Shown here: piece by piece, positions 9,930-19,753 of the stretch
Layout of the letters: the number at the start of each line of letters is the position of its first letter
Position numbering within the stretch: position 1 is the stretch's first letter
Assembly: GCA_013368375.1 (NCBI GenBank)
Contig: JAACJP010000009.1
Location: 806,001 to 870,000, forward strand
Source of the DNA: Tricholomella constricta
Lineage: Eukaryota > Basidiomycota > Agaricomycetes > Agaricales > Lyophyllaceae
Reading direction: 5' to 3'
DNA length: 64,000 nt
Notes under the pieces: generated by a model
Seen by the model: only the letters and a program-made list of their open reading frames with translations
The model's database searches: none
Told to the model about the DNA's origin: nothing
Position numbers and translations under genes: made by a program

Positions 9930-10484
9930 GATGAGGAAAAAGGAGTAAACAGCAATGACACAGTATACACACTGCCGACCACATGCCTTTATACGATAAA
10001 CTGATTTGAAACAAGGGATAAGAAAGCCGCAACCATGAAACGTCTAAGTCAATGATGTGTCAAATAGGGGACGTAGAACATAGTCCACAGAGGAGAGAGC
10101 GCAGAACATAAGGAGAGAAAGGAGAGTAATAATAGCAAAACACATGAACATAGCAAAGAGTGAGTAGAGGAGTTATGGATGGGTTTGATCCGATTCAAAC
10201 GGAAAGGGGAGAGAAGGGGAGGTTGGGCTGGTTTAGACAGGGCTGGATTGCGTGGATAGTGGACTGGGGTGACGAGCAACTTCAGAGGTGAGATGCTGGT
10301 TGTGGTCCAGCGAAAGCGATCTTGGAAGGCCCTCCAGGACGTCGACATCATCAACTGTGCTCTCTCCATACTGCTTCAGCCCGATGATGGATGGCTGGGG
10401 TGTCGGCGAGGCAGAGGGCAAGGAAGAGGCGGGGAGGCCGATGGATCCCAGGCCACTTGTTACCTTAGCCACGAGTTTTCCATA
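9930..10484. other. non-coding stretch inside the island
   Basis: Contains a 79-codon minus-strand frame (10472-10233; GLGSIGLPASSLPSASPTPQ) that is low-complexity and not recognised. It lies directly downstream of the kinesin fragment and could be a further captured piece. Otherwise nothing was seen. Confidence 0.4.
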
Positions 10485-10990
10485 TCATCGCCCTTTTCCA
10501 TCGTCGAGCAAGTCTGAAGCACGTTGAATCCGTGTAACGAGGGGCGGCACGCCGGGTAGGGATCGCATTTGGGAGGCGGAGTGTAGAGCCACGATATTGA
10601 TGTCCGTCATGTGCGTCAAGTTCGTGTTGGGGTCATGCTTGATCTTGTGCATGTTGTTGTCAAAGACGTGCACGCCGAGGAGGTCGTTGATGCTTTCATT
10701 GTACTGAGTGGAGTGTACTTCATCTACTCTGGGACGCGGAAGACCTGCGTCGCAGCTCATGGGATCATGCCGGCAGTAGATTTTGTCTGTAAGGGCATAA
10801 GAGTGGTACGACAGATGTAGAATAAACACACGCACCCGTTCACCCTCCATCGTAAATGATTTGCCGGCGACCGTCTGACCGTAGGCAAATATGCATACAT
10901 TGACCTAGGCGTGAAATGAGCTTCAAGTCGAAGTGAACGGGGCTCGGACACACCTTCAAGGTCAAAGCCAAAGTTGTACACCTCCTTCCG
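10485..10990 (-). pseudogene. captured fragment of a kinesin motor domain (kinesin-14-like), degenerate
   Basis: The minus strand reads KEVYNFGFD, then after a gap VNVCIFAYGQTVAGKSFTMEG at about 10904-10842. This is the kinesin P-loop segment, normally FAYGQTGSGKT. Further on come GMIP and TQVFRVPE in one frame, then YNESINDLLG, IKHDPNT and VTDIN-like matches (MTDINIVALHSASQMRSL) in another. That order and spacing match the motor domain of C-terminal (KAR3/kinesin-14) kinesins. In-frame stops after GMIP and RVPE and changes of frame between blocks show it is not functional. Conserved P-loop residues are altered (GQTVAGKS). It lies in the same orientation as the Helitron gene, which suggests capture of a host gene fragment. 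Confidence 0.8.
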
Positions 10991-10999
10991 TTCCTGCCC

Positions 11000-11200
11000 C
11001 ACCGCACGCTCGCTCTAAAAATGGTGCGATGAAAGGCTTGTAAATATCGCAGAGGGATTGGAGTTTGTCGAAGTAAACTTCATTCGTTCCCTGGCCTCCG
11101 AACAATGCAAAAATGGAAGCTTTCCCGCTCATGGCGGCCAAGGGAACACGAATTGCCGTCCAACGTGAATGTCAGCGAGGTTCTGGTTTTGTTTTGTTCT
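11000..11200 (-). pseudogene. captured fragment of fungal fatty-acid synthase beta subunit (FAS1), SAT-domain start
   Basis: Reading 11130 to 11010 on the minus strand gives SGKASIFALFGGQGTNEVYF followed by DKLQSLCDIYKPFIAPF. This is a near-canonical copy of the segment that opens the starter acetyl-transferase region of fungal FAS beta (GGQG motif). Just upstream, TFTLDGNS is read in a different frame, so at least one frameshift is present. The fragment ends within about 20 bp of the kinesin fragment and the two are in the same orientation. No other FAS sequence exists in the window. This is best explained as a captured exon piece inside a Helitron, not a functional gene. Confidence 0.8.
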
Positions 11201-11319
11201 GGCGCGCAGCAAGTTCCACGATCAGCTGCTCCAGTGCTTGCGTGAAGAGGGGCTTCGACTCCACCACGGGTGGCGGGCAGATTTGTTCATTGCGGATCCA
11301 AGGAAGGAGAAATGAAAGG

Positions 11320-11810
11320 TATGGCATCGTGGGGACGGGAAGGGCGTCGGGGACGCGTCTTGAGGGCGGGGACGGTGTGGGAAGCGTGGTGAGGGTGATG
11401 GGGGCATTGTGGAGGCGTCCCCAGCGGGGCGGCGTGGGGGCGAAAAGGGCGTCCTGGACACGTCCTGAGGGCGGGGACGGGGTGGAAATGGGGTGGTGAG
11501 GGTCGTGGGGACGGGAAGGGCGTCGTGGACGCGTCCTGAGGGCGGGGACGGAGTGGGAAGGGGGTGGTGAGGGTGATGGGGGCGTCCTGAAAGCGGGAAG
11601 GGCATCGTGCGGGCGTTGTGTGGGCGTGTGGGGTGGTGGGCACGTGGTAAGGGCCCGGGCATAATGGTAAGGGCAGGGAGAGCGGTGAGGGCGGTGAGCA
11701 CGTCGTAGGGACGTCGTGGGGACACCGTGGGAACCGGGATGGGGTGATGGGGGTGGTGAGGCGGCGTGGAGGCGGGAAGGGCATTGTGGGGACGGGAAGG
11801 GCATCCCCGT
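11320..11810. repeat. G-rich minisatellite with irregular units
   Basis: The plus strand repeats degenerate modules such as GGGACGGGAAGGGCGTCG, GACGCGTCCTGAGGGCGGGG and GGGTGGTGAGGGT with variable spacing. It is strongly G-biased on the plus strand and all three minus frames stay open as Pro/Arg/His-rich polypeptides, a composition effect. Runs of G suggest possible G-quadruplex formation. No gene is supported here. Confidence 0.75.
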
Positions 11811-12503
11811 GTGATGTCGATGACAGCATATGCGCATCCGTCTCTGTTCAAGGCCGAAGAGGAATCGAAGACACATCAGTCAAGTCCACCAAGGAAAGAA
11901 AAAATAAAACTTGCCTGGTACAACTGCGCCGCATTCTGTTCACTGTTAGTCTTCATCCGCTCTCCGTCCTGCAAGAACACACCTTCGACTGCCCACACGC
12001 ATGAGTCCCTTCCTTCCTTCCTCCATGTCCCCCAATTCGCCCACCCCAAGAGAACGACGTCTGGAGCGCGTAATCAAAGGCACACGCCCAACTGGTTCAC
12101 CATCACCGAGGCATTGGGGATAACACCAATGCCTGAGTCACAGCCTCCAAGGCAGCCTGCAGACTGCCGAGGCCAAGCACCGCAACAATGCATAGATGAC
12201 AGCTGCCAGCCGCCCCAGCGCATGCTGCCCAGCAAACAGGAGTGCAAATGCTCGCTTGAAGTTAAAAATGTTCAGCAAGACTAGATAAGGACATACCAGG
12301 TGAGGTTCAAAACACGGCAGGGTTAGATGATGTCTCAATAAAATTTAAAATTGCGACTTGCCTTGATAGTGCCAGGGTGCCAACGGGTTGCTCCTGGACT
12401 CGAAGCTTTGTTGAGGATGATCGTCCATCTTTGCGTTCAAGTCAAAGGAACTATCTGTCGAGTGATTAAAGACCCTGGATATGGCCTTGGTTCGCAGTTG
12501 AAC
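11811..12503. other. non-coding stretch downstream of the Helitron helicase
   Basis: Sequence between the minisatellite and the helicase stop codon. A short nested inverted repeat occurs at about 12374-12399 (CCAGG...CCTGG enclosing CAAC...GTTG). Two mid-size frames on opposite strands lack motifs. The stretch probably includes the 3' UTR of the helicase. Confidence 0.45.
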
Positions 12504-15500
12504 TTATGTCGTGTACACATTTGCGTCAAGTGTCGTCTGACGACAGATTTTTTTCCGATGTGGAGGCATGTCATCGTGAGTGTTATCAACATCCAAAGCG
12601 CGTTTGGTAAGCCTTCCTGGTGAATCCACAGGATCATCATGATGGCTTTCAAGATCTAAAGGGCGCTTAGTAAGCCTTGTCGTTCGACTTACAGGCTGAT
12701 TATCAGACTTTTTATTCAACGTAGCGAGGTCTGCAGCTGCGGTCAACTTCTCCGTTGGAGATCCATGAACAAGAATTGTTTCCAGGTGTTGCTGCCAAAG
12801 TCGTGCAGATTCTACACGTGCATCCTCAGATGGAGCACAGCAAATTTTCTTTTTTTGAAAGGGGCGCAAAATCAACAGTCCACTTAACGAAGTTGCTCGG
12901 GAAATCATAACATAGGGTGCCTCTGTCCCCCGGCAAGATTCAAGATCCACGATAACCTTTTCCATTGTTTGTCCTTGGGCTTTGTGAGCTGTCATAGCAA
13001 ATCCTGGGACAATAGGCACTTGCAGTCTTTGTATCGAGCATTTTTTCCCGGTATATTTGTTGGTGAAATGCAGAGCAGTTGAGTCAGGTAGAATGGCCAT
13101 TTCATGAGGCGACAAGAAAGGCATGGAAAACTCAGTAGCATTTGGAATGTTTACGATTACAGACATCAGTATTCTGCGATTAGCGTCATCGACCTTGTAA
13201 CGAATGCGTCGTACAGTGCCATGACTTCCATTAACGACTCCACCTTGTACATCAAAGTTACTACAAATAATAACAGGCATACCTATAACTAGTGGTATTT
13301 TGCTCAACCTCTGATGAGTCACACCGCTGCCTAGTTTCTCAATGACGGAATTTAGATCCGGGTCAGTTATAACAGCTCCTCTATGTCGGTCAATTGCATG
13401 ATACCAGTGCAACTCTTGGCCTGTCTCATCGGCAAACACTTGAGCAGCCCGAGCATTGAAAGCGTCTTTGGTTGCGTTCTCAGACACGATCAATGGAGCT
13501 GTTTTCCAATGACCTGACGAAACTTCTGGATGCAGTACGGGATCTATAACACGTGTATTTAGCAACAAATAATCTGCTTCAGTGCATTTCCCTTCACGTA
13601 GACGACTAAGCAGTTGCGTGAAGCTGTGATTAATGTCGCCTGATTGTCTCATGGGTTCTGTCAACATCACCACATCTTTGAATGAAAGCCACAAGTTTCT
13701 ACCTAACAGTATTTCAGATGTACATCTTCCGTTTTTTGTTTCTGGACGGCTATACAATCTAGTTTCTCCCACCGGAGGCAGCTGTGCAAAGTCCCCGGCA
13801 ACAATAACATTAATGCCTCCAAATTCGTCAGTCACCCCTTTTGCCATCGAAAGCGCGGAACTAATTCGTGCGAGAAACTGACAACTAACCATGGATATTT
13901 CATCGATGAACAAATAGTCTACGCCTTCCCACATGGCAATCAAGTTGCTGTCAATCTTTCCGCCCTTTTTTCCTTTACCTTGTCTAAGTCCGAGTGCAGA
14001 GTGTAAAGTAATCCCTCCGACATTGCGGGCAGCTACACTGGTGAAAGACGCTACCCAAAATCTTCGTATTTGTTGTTGTTGAGAAAAGAAATCTTGAATC
14101 GCTGATATTACCCTCGATTTCCCTGTTCCTGCAGAGCCCGCTAAATACATACGCAAAGGGTCTGTATGATTGTCTAGACTATGATTCACAATTATTTTGA
14201 ACGCTCTCGTTTGATCTTTGTTGAGATTCCATTTCGTGACAATATCGTCAGGATTAACTACATGACGTACTCTGTCAGGTACGGGAATAATGTATGGAGG
14301 ATTGCCGTCTGTGAGCAATAAAGAGGCAGACTCATTATTTGCAGTTGCGACACACCTCTGCAACGTAACTGGTCGATCGTTATGAACGTCATGTTCTAAC
14401 ACTGTATTTTTTTCGTTTTCTCGGGCGGCAACTTTACGGGCATTGTAAGTTTCACGCCATGTCTTTTCAAGATTGTTCTCACCCACTTGCAAGAGCTCTG
14501 TATCAGTGGACGTCATTGGAAAATTGTGGCACTCTTCTGTAGAAAATAAACCTCCTCGTTCTGCGTGGTGAATACAGCTGAGAGCATTAGCGTCGGCTAT
14601 TTTGTGGATCTCTGAGCAGTAACTTTCCATACTATCAAAGTGGTCAATCATGGCGTCTATGTCCATTTCTTCTGTTAGATTATGTTCAGGGTCCTCTTTT
14701 CCAGTCAATCTTATTTCGTCTGTGACAGAGAATGAAAATTTATTTTTTTGATGTTGTGCAAAATGATCATCACGACTGTCTCTGCATTCATGCATGAGCT
14801 GCATATTATACAACAGTAGTTTGACTGAATCTGTATATTCAGCGGTAGTCTTAAACGTAGCAAACGCATCAAGCCAAGTTTCGTTGGCATGTCGCAAGTC
14901 ACTGTGAGTGGACCACGGTTTAAACAAAATGAGCATGAGACGACAATACTTTGGATAAATGTAGTCACGATCACGTCGAGGCAGAGCACCCACTGGATCA
15001 GGTATCCAACGCATGGAAGGATGACGCACTTTCAACACATGAGAAGTATACTGATCATGATCAGGATGGAGTGAAAAACATGGCCTATGACGTGCATTGT
15101 CAGATAATATGGTCGATGCTGGCCCGGTACTATCGTTATATTTGCGTGGTTCGTTTTCAGAATGTCCATAAACGACATTAGCTGTTCCGCCTGAAAGAGC
15201 ATCTGTATTGTCAGGACAGTCCTCCATATCTATGTCAACATCAACTTCATCACACAAGTTATTCTTTAACGGTGAGGACAGATTCCAAGGCTTATTCCTT
15301 GGAATTTTTTCAACTTGAGCCACAAAATCCCAAAGAGTCATATGCCGCAATCCACGTCCACGCATGAGGTAGTCAGTCAATTGATTTGGATTTCCTTTCA
15401 ACGCACCAAATTCATCGACAGTAATGGTGATCTCCTCATCATCATCGGTACCATCATCGTTGTCGATGGTATTACTGTTGTCGATGACATCACCATTGTT

Positions 15501-18257
15501 CAAATCAGCATGATTGTTCTCGTTCTCTTCATTGATATTCTCCGTGTTATCATCATTGGTATTCTCAGGTAGCTCCGAGTTCACAGGGAAACTTTTCTGA
15601 TAACATTCTGGACTTGGTGCACATTTTTGAACGTGTGCTTCAAAAGTGGACCAGAACAATTTACGATATTCATGACTCTTAAAATGGTCATCAAATCCCA
15701 ACAAATATGATGCGACCTGAGGTGCAGATAACTCTTGCTGCGCAATCATAGCTCTAGCGCATTTTTGGAGCATTTTTTTGGCACGGATAGTGATGGCATC
15801 ATCAGTAGTATCACGATCTCCCAACTTTTGAACGGCCAGTTTTAACGCACTATAAGCAACGTGCGCTGTAAGAGCAGATTTAGAAATGTAATTTGTGATA
15901 TAGTAAGCAATTGCCTTGGCAGAAACGCCGGAGCCAATGAACTTGATGTCCATGTTGCATCTGATACATTCTAGAATAGTTTCGTTAAAATTATTTACCA
16001 TTCCTTCAAGACGACGTAATTTTATTTCACCTGTATCAGGATCGATACAGCTGTCTGTGCGGTTGTGCTTAACCGGATCAAGGTCGAATCTACACTCACG
16101 GTTTGCACCCGGTTTACAATACTTAAAACACGAGGCTCCATGGACATGAGATTGACAACATCGAACAAGTTCTTTAAGATGTGTTCTTCGCTCAACAGGG
16201 CCTTTTTTGGGGGTAAATCTTAATGAACATGGATGACAAGGAAGAGGGTCGATTTCAGTGGTAGGACCCAAATCGTCAGGCACAGACGTGGATATAGAAT
16301 CTTCCAGGAAGGATACTAGCTTTGATTTGAATTCAGGGTCTGTAAGTGCTCGTCGCTTCAATTCATCAGGGTCCAATGCACCCTCTAGCCATATCAGCAT
16401 GTGACAATGTAATGTGCCTCGACCTTGCGCTTCCACGCAACCATAATACGCTTTGACACGTCCTAGAATCCCTCCCTCATCAGTGGGACCATTTTTGTCG
16501 TATCCTAATAGGCACTTGATGAAAGCCTTCATATATAAGTTGAAAAACCTCGCTGCTGCAACAGGATTTCGTGCAACTAATAGAGACTGTTCATAGAAGC
16601 TCAAGCTGTCATTTGGAATCAGGTTGTCGATGTCGATTTCATCACCGGCAAGCAAACGGACGATAGGATTATACACATCGGCAAAATTCAGTGTGATAAA
16701 AAAACTTGGGGCACCTTTTGATATTGTAGTAGCTCTAATTTCATTTCGCATAACAACGCGTGCCGAAGCAGATCCAGGAACATTTGAATTGATGACACGC
16801 ACATTTTCCATTAGCTTATGAACTCTCTGCTCATCAGGGTCATTTGAATATGGTGCAGATCCCTGTTGAAGACGGTCCGCTACACGTTGAATACACTCTG
16901 GTGAGATTTTATTAAACTCTTCGGCAAGCTTTGAAAAATTCGACCGTTTAGCTTTTATACTTGTACGCCACAGCAGAGATCGACGTTGCAATATATTAAA
17001 TGCGGTGAACTGAAATGCATGATGAGTTTGAAATCGACGGTCACACAAATTCAACAAGTGCTTGACATGACGTTGAAATGGTAGCTGACGACATCGGTTA
17101 CTATCTTCAAAACCACCGAGTCCATATGGAAACAAGGTGGGAAACATTTTGGGGAAAAGCTGTGGGTTTTGGAACTCATTTACAGGACGATGACCATGCG
17201 GGATTTCAACATAGCTTCCATTGCTCTTCAAATGTCGCATAGCGGCAGCACGGAGTTCATGTGCAGGAGCATGGCCATCAGTATCTGCAATCAATACATT
17301 CTCAAACACGACAGCCTTGTTTGTGTCTTCTGCATTTTGAACGTCTGATAGAGGTGGCTGAAGATCATAACGTGCGGTAAGAGCCTCCGCTTCAGAACTG
17401 GAGGCGACATATTCAACATGGAATGGAAGAGGTTCGCCCTCTGGCAGAGCATTGATTCTGTCCTCGTTAATTTCTATGTTCGAATACAAATAATTGTGTT
17501 GTTTTAACCAAATAAGTGCTTTCCTGATACGTGAACCTCGAACGGCCAACGGCGTCGATTTTTTCTTAATCCATTCGGAAGTTGGCGCCCCCGCACCCAC
17601 AAAAATTACACATATACAAGCAGTAATCTCGTCCACTGTAGGCGGAAGCACGTCTGTAATGGAATCAGGATTCTGGGGATAGATGATGATATTACCCTTT
17701 AACGCCTTTTGATTATTCGCAGCTGCATGTTTTCCGTTCTGGTGTTTCAACTGAACAATATAAGATTTATTCCGACAACGTGCAATTATCGATTCTTCGA
17801 TAGGTGTCAGACCTTGGAGCTCGGGTGGGACAGGTCCGATAAATGTTCGATTAGCTAGCGACAAGGCGGGTGTTTTGTTTCTTTGTAGCTCACGTCTACA
17901 AGTACTACAAAGCCGTAAGAATCGAATGTCACCTGCAGGATCACAGACAATGCCAGAAGGTTCTAACAGCAATCCAGCCAGCGGACCAGACTCAAAAGGC
18001 ATAGGAGGAAGTGGCAAGTTTGGATGCAACCAGTTGACAGTGTTTTTCATGGGTAATAAATCACAGTCAAAATCAGGCCGCCGTAAAGGTGACAAGTTTA
18101 ATTTTGTTATTGATAGCTCTTCACAGTCATTTGCAAAACAGCGTTCGGCACAAGCAGCACAACACGCTTCCTGTAGGTTTTTTGCAGACGTCTCTTCGAC
18201 AAACAATGCTTGAAGTCGTTCTTTTAACGATGTCGGCACGACAGTAGGCCATGACAC
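12504..18257 (-). CDS. Helitron Rep/helicase (rolling-circle transposase)
   Basis: One uninterrupted frame of 1,917 residues without introns. In order it contains Cys-rich clusters (residues 32-45 and around 110-120), a DUF6570-like region (about 140-290), the Helitron N-terminal domain starting at FPTLFPYG (about 375), the Rep HUH motif LHCHMLIW (about 614) and the Tyr motif YYITNYISKSA (about 787). The PIF1-type helicase C-terminus follows: Walker A GSAGTGKS (about 1376), Walker B DEISM (about 1454), GDFAQLPPVG, TAHKAQGQT (about 1760) and YVMISRATSLSG. These supply nicking, strand transfer and unwinding for rolling-circle transposition. All key residues are present. The frame is open back to 18323 but has no ATG before residue 70 (about 18050). 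With the frame at 18324-19106, it appears to be one protein split by a single TGA. Confidence 0.93.
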   Translation of the reverse strand: MSWPTVVPTSLKERLQALFVEETSAKNLQEACCAACAERCFANDCEELSITKLNLSPLRRPDFDCDLLPMKNTVNWLHPNLPLPPMPFESGPLAGLLLEPSGIVCDPAGDIRFLRLCSTCRRELQRNKTPALSLANRTFIGPVPPELQGLTPIEESIIARCRNKSYIVQLKHQNGKHAAANNQKALKGNIIIYPQNPDSITDVLPPTVDEITACICVIFVGAGAPTSEWIKKKSTPLAVRGSRIRKALIWLKQHNYLYSNIEINEDRINALPEGEPLPFHVEYVASSSEAEALTARYDLQPPLSDVQNAEDTNKAVVFENVLIADTDGHAPAHELRAAAMRHLKSNGSYVEIPHGHRPVNEFQNPQLFPKMFPTLFPYGLGGFEDSNRCRQLPFQRHVKHLLNLCDRRFQTHHAFQFTAFNILQRRSLLWRTSIKAKRSNFSKLAEEFNKISPECIQRVADRLQQGSAPYSNDPDEQRVHKLMENVRVINSNVPGSASARVVMRNEIRATTISKGAPSFFITLNFADVYNPIVRLLAGDEIDIDNLIPNDSLSFYEQSLLVARNPVAAARFFNLYMKAFIKCLLGYDKNGPTDEGGILGRVKAYYGCVEAQGRGTLHCHMLIWLEGALDPDELKRRALTDPEFKSKLVSFLEDSISTSVPDDLGPTTEIDPLPCHPCSLRFTPKKGPVERRTHLKELVRCCQSHVHGASCFKYCKPGANRECRFDLDPVKHNRTDSCIDPDTGEIKLRRLEGMVNNFNETILECIRCNMDIKFIGSGVSAKAIAYYITNYISKSALTAHVAYSALKLAVQKLGDRDTTDDAITIRAKKMLQKCARAMIAQQELSAPQVASYLLGFDDHFKSHEYRKLFWSTFEAHVQKCAPSPECYQKSFPVNSELPENTNDDNTENINEENENNHADLNNGDVIDNSNTIDNDDGTDDDEEITITVDEFGALKGNPNQLTDYLMRGRGLRHMTLWDFVAQVEKIPRNKPWNLSSPLKNNLCDEVDVDIDMEDCPDNTDALSGGTANVVYGHSENEPRKYNDSTGPASTILSDNARHRPCFSLHPDHDQYTSHVLKVRHPSMRWIPDPVGALPRRDRDYIYPKYCRLMLILFKPWSTHSDLRHANETWLDAFATFKTTAEYTDSVKLLLYNMQLMHECRDSRDDHFAQHQKNKFSFSVTDEIRLTGKEDPEHNLTEEMDIDAMIDHFDSMESYCSEIHKIADANALSCIHHAERGGLFSTEECHNFPMTSTDTELLQVGENNLEKTWRETYNARKVAARENEKNTVLEHDVHNDRPVTLQRCVATANNESASLLLTDGNPPYIIPVPDRVRHVVNPDDIVTKWNLNKDQTRAFKIIVNHSLDNHTDPLRMYLAGSAGTGKSRVISAIQDFFSQQQQIRRFWVASFTSVAARNVGGITLHSALGLRQGKGKKGGKIDSNLIAMWEGVDYLFIDEISMVSCQFLARISSALSMAKGVTDEFGGINVIVAGDFAQLPPVGETRLYSRPETKNGRCTSEILLGRNLWLSFKDVVMLTEPMRQSGDINHSFTQLLSRLREGKCTEADYLLLNTRVIDPVLHPEVSSGHWKTAPLIVSENATKDAFNARAAQVFADETGQELHWYHAIDRHRGAVITDPDLNSVIEKLGSGVTHQRLSKIPLVIGMPVIICSNFDVQGGVVNGSHGTVRRIRYKVDDANRRILMSVIVNIPNATEFSMPFLSPHEMAILPDSTALHFTNKYTGKKCSIQRLQVPIVPGFAMTAHKAQGQTMEKVIVDLESCRGTEAPYVMISRATSLSGLLILRPFQKKKICCAPSEDARVESARLWQQHLETILVHGSPTEKLTAAADLATLNKKSDNQPVSRTTRLTKRPLDLESHHDDPVDSPGRLTKRALDVDNTHDDMPPHRKKICRQTTLDANVYTT

Positions 18258-18323
18258 AGAGGAGCGGGGAGTAGTTGACTCCTTTCCATGTTTGAGTTTG
18301 ATAATTTGATAACGAAGAATTTT

Positions 18324-19106
18324 TCATAGTTGACATAAGCCATCTGACGGGTCAAAGCACACCTTTCTTGATTTCAATAACTTTCGCATCGACTTTAAAG
18401 ACAGTTTATAAAGGGATGCAGACAACACAGCGATTTCAGCGTCTGCAAAACCTCCTTCGTTGTCGAATTCTATAGTAAGGTCATCACAGGCGGGACTACT
18501 AAACATATTAGAAGATCGACATGACATACTAACCAAATGATCAGCAATCGCATCACGTATGCCTTCATGGGATCCTGAAAGAGACATGCCATGCGCAGCA
18601 GCGAGCGCCAGTAATGATGATTTGTTTTTCAGTTTTAGAGCTTTCAATGTATCATCAATGGTATAAAGCACATCAAGTCTGGAAGTCGTAACCCAATCAA
18701 TGAAAGATTGCCGCAGGGCATGTACCGAATCTTGGCGATGAAAGGACAAACCAATACTGGTACTGATTAATCGTAGCTGGATAGTATTCAGAAAGGTAAT
18801 ATGTCCAACAATTTCACGTCCTAACTCATCAGCAAGCTCTGTACTCGTCAAAGAACCTGAAACGTCTCGACAAGTTCGACCTGAGCGTGCAGCGCATAGG
18901 CCGTTTAATAAATGATGGCACATAGCTTGCTGTGCTGCTTGGATAGTCAGATGCTCGTGAGGTATGTTATGTTCATTGAGCAATTCAAAAAAACCAAACC
19001 GTGTTGTGTACAAAACAGAATGCACGGAAAACAAAGTGTCGTATAAAAGCGCGATGCGGGGTGGAACATGAACATTTCCATTTTTATTAAAGTTATATGA
19101 TGACAT
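18324..19106 (-). CDS. N-terminal part of the Helitron protein, ending in an in-frame TGA
   Basis: A 260-residue frame from MSSYNFNKNG to DPSDGLCQL. It is in the same reading frame as the Rep/helicase downstream; only the TGA at 18324-18326 separates them, and the 22 codons after it stay open (KILRYQIIKLKHGKES). The two sides together look like one helical pair of a SAP-type motif: LSLKSMRKLLKSRK before the stop and KILRYQIIKLKHGK after it. An earlier similar block (LKALKLKNKSSLLALAAAHG) supports repeated SAP-like helices, a DNA-binding fold. The combined product would be about 2,200 residues. A nonsense mutation, stop readthrough or an unrecognised short intron could each explain the stop. 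Which of these is right cannot be decided from sequence alone. Confidence 0.7.
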   Translation of the reverse strand: MSSYNFNKNGNVHVPPRIALLYDTLFSVHSVLYTTRFGFFELLNEHNIPHEHLTIQAAQQAMCHHLLNGLCAARSGRTCRDVSGSLTSTELADELGREIVGHITFLNTIQLRLISTSIGLSFHRQDSVHALRQSFIDWVTTSRLDVLYTIDDTLKALKLKNKSSLLALAAAHGMSLSGSHEGIRDAIADHLVSMSCRSSNMFSSPACDDLTIEFDNEGGFADAEIAVLSASLYKLSLKSMRKLLKSRKVCFDPSDGLCQL

Positions 19107-19154
19107 GTTGTTATCAGGTGGGATCGACCCTCCATTTAGTGCTAGAGTGGCGAG

Positions 19155-19481
19155 TTAGCGGAGCAGTAGACCATAAATTGAACACACACCTGAGCCCCAA
19201 GGTGTTTGACAGAACGTTGAAGCATGACCGAGGCGGTTTAGGACTTCCAGTGTAACAGCTACAAAATGGATTGTCGATTCACCACAATATGTTGAGAGGG
19301 AATTAACGCGACACACCACTGCTTGTCGCAACTGTGAAAACGAAAATAGGGGAACAACCCAGAAGTCACTAAAGAGTTCAGACGCACCAGGATATGACGA
19401 TTCATGGACGACAGAGTGTCGATTTGCGGTAAGCCGTCGCGTAAGTTCCTCATCAACGGGACGAGAGCACGGAGGTGACAT
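19155..19481 (-). CDS. small hypothetical frame upstream of the Helitron gene
   Basis: A 108-codon frame (MSPPCSRPVDEELTRRLTAN through CSIYGLLLR) lies just upstream of, and in the same direction as, the Helitron reading frame. It has no recognised motif. The start was chosen because the in-frame ATG at 19481 follows a pyrimidine-rich leader. It may be a short accessory gene, an upstream exon or chance; confidence is low. Confidence 0.22.
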   Translation of the reverse strand: MSPPCSRPVDEELTRRLTANRHSVVHESSYPGASELFSDFWVVPLFSFSQLRQAVVCRVNSLSTYCGESTIHFVAVTLEVLNRLGHASTFCQTPWGSGVCSIYGLLLR

Positions 19482-19753
19482 GGTGGACGGGTAAATGGAA
19501 GATGTGTGTTGCAAGGAAAAAGAGTTTTCGATTTGACCGTGAAGCTTAAATATTAGCAAACACGGTTCAAACGTCTTTGATCTGTCATGTAGAGTTTGAC
19601 ATTCATTTTAAAACCAAAGAATTCTGAGTCGAAAAGGTGTTTGGAATGTCTATGCTGATCGAGACTGACATTCTGCATGAGCCGCGCCCGATGTTTACAT
19701 TTATTGAACAAGCAAAGAATAGGAGTTGTCAATTGAGGTCCGTGACAGAGACT

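Noticed and set aside
11172..11876. Overlapping frames of 180-234 codons on the minus strand
   Set aside because: All three frames are open at once because of the G-rich minisatellite; the peptides are Pro/Arg/His low complexity. Only the FAS-like tail below 11,200 is informative.
12374..12399. Nested inverted repeat downstream of the Helitron helicase as the element's 3' hairpin
   Set aside because: On the minus strand no CTRR follows within about 12 nt, and the stem is short and interrupted. The 35-bp repeat is a better candidate.
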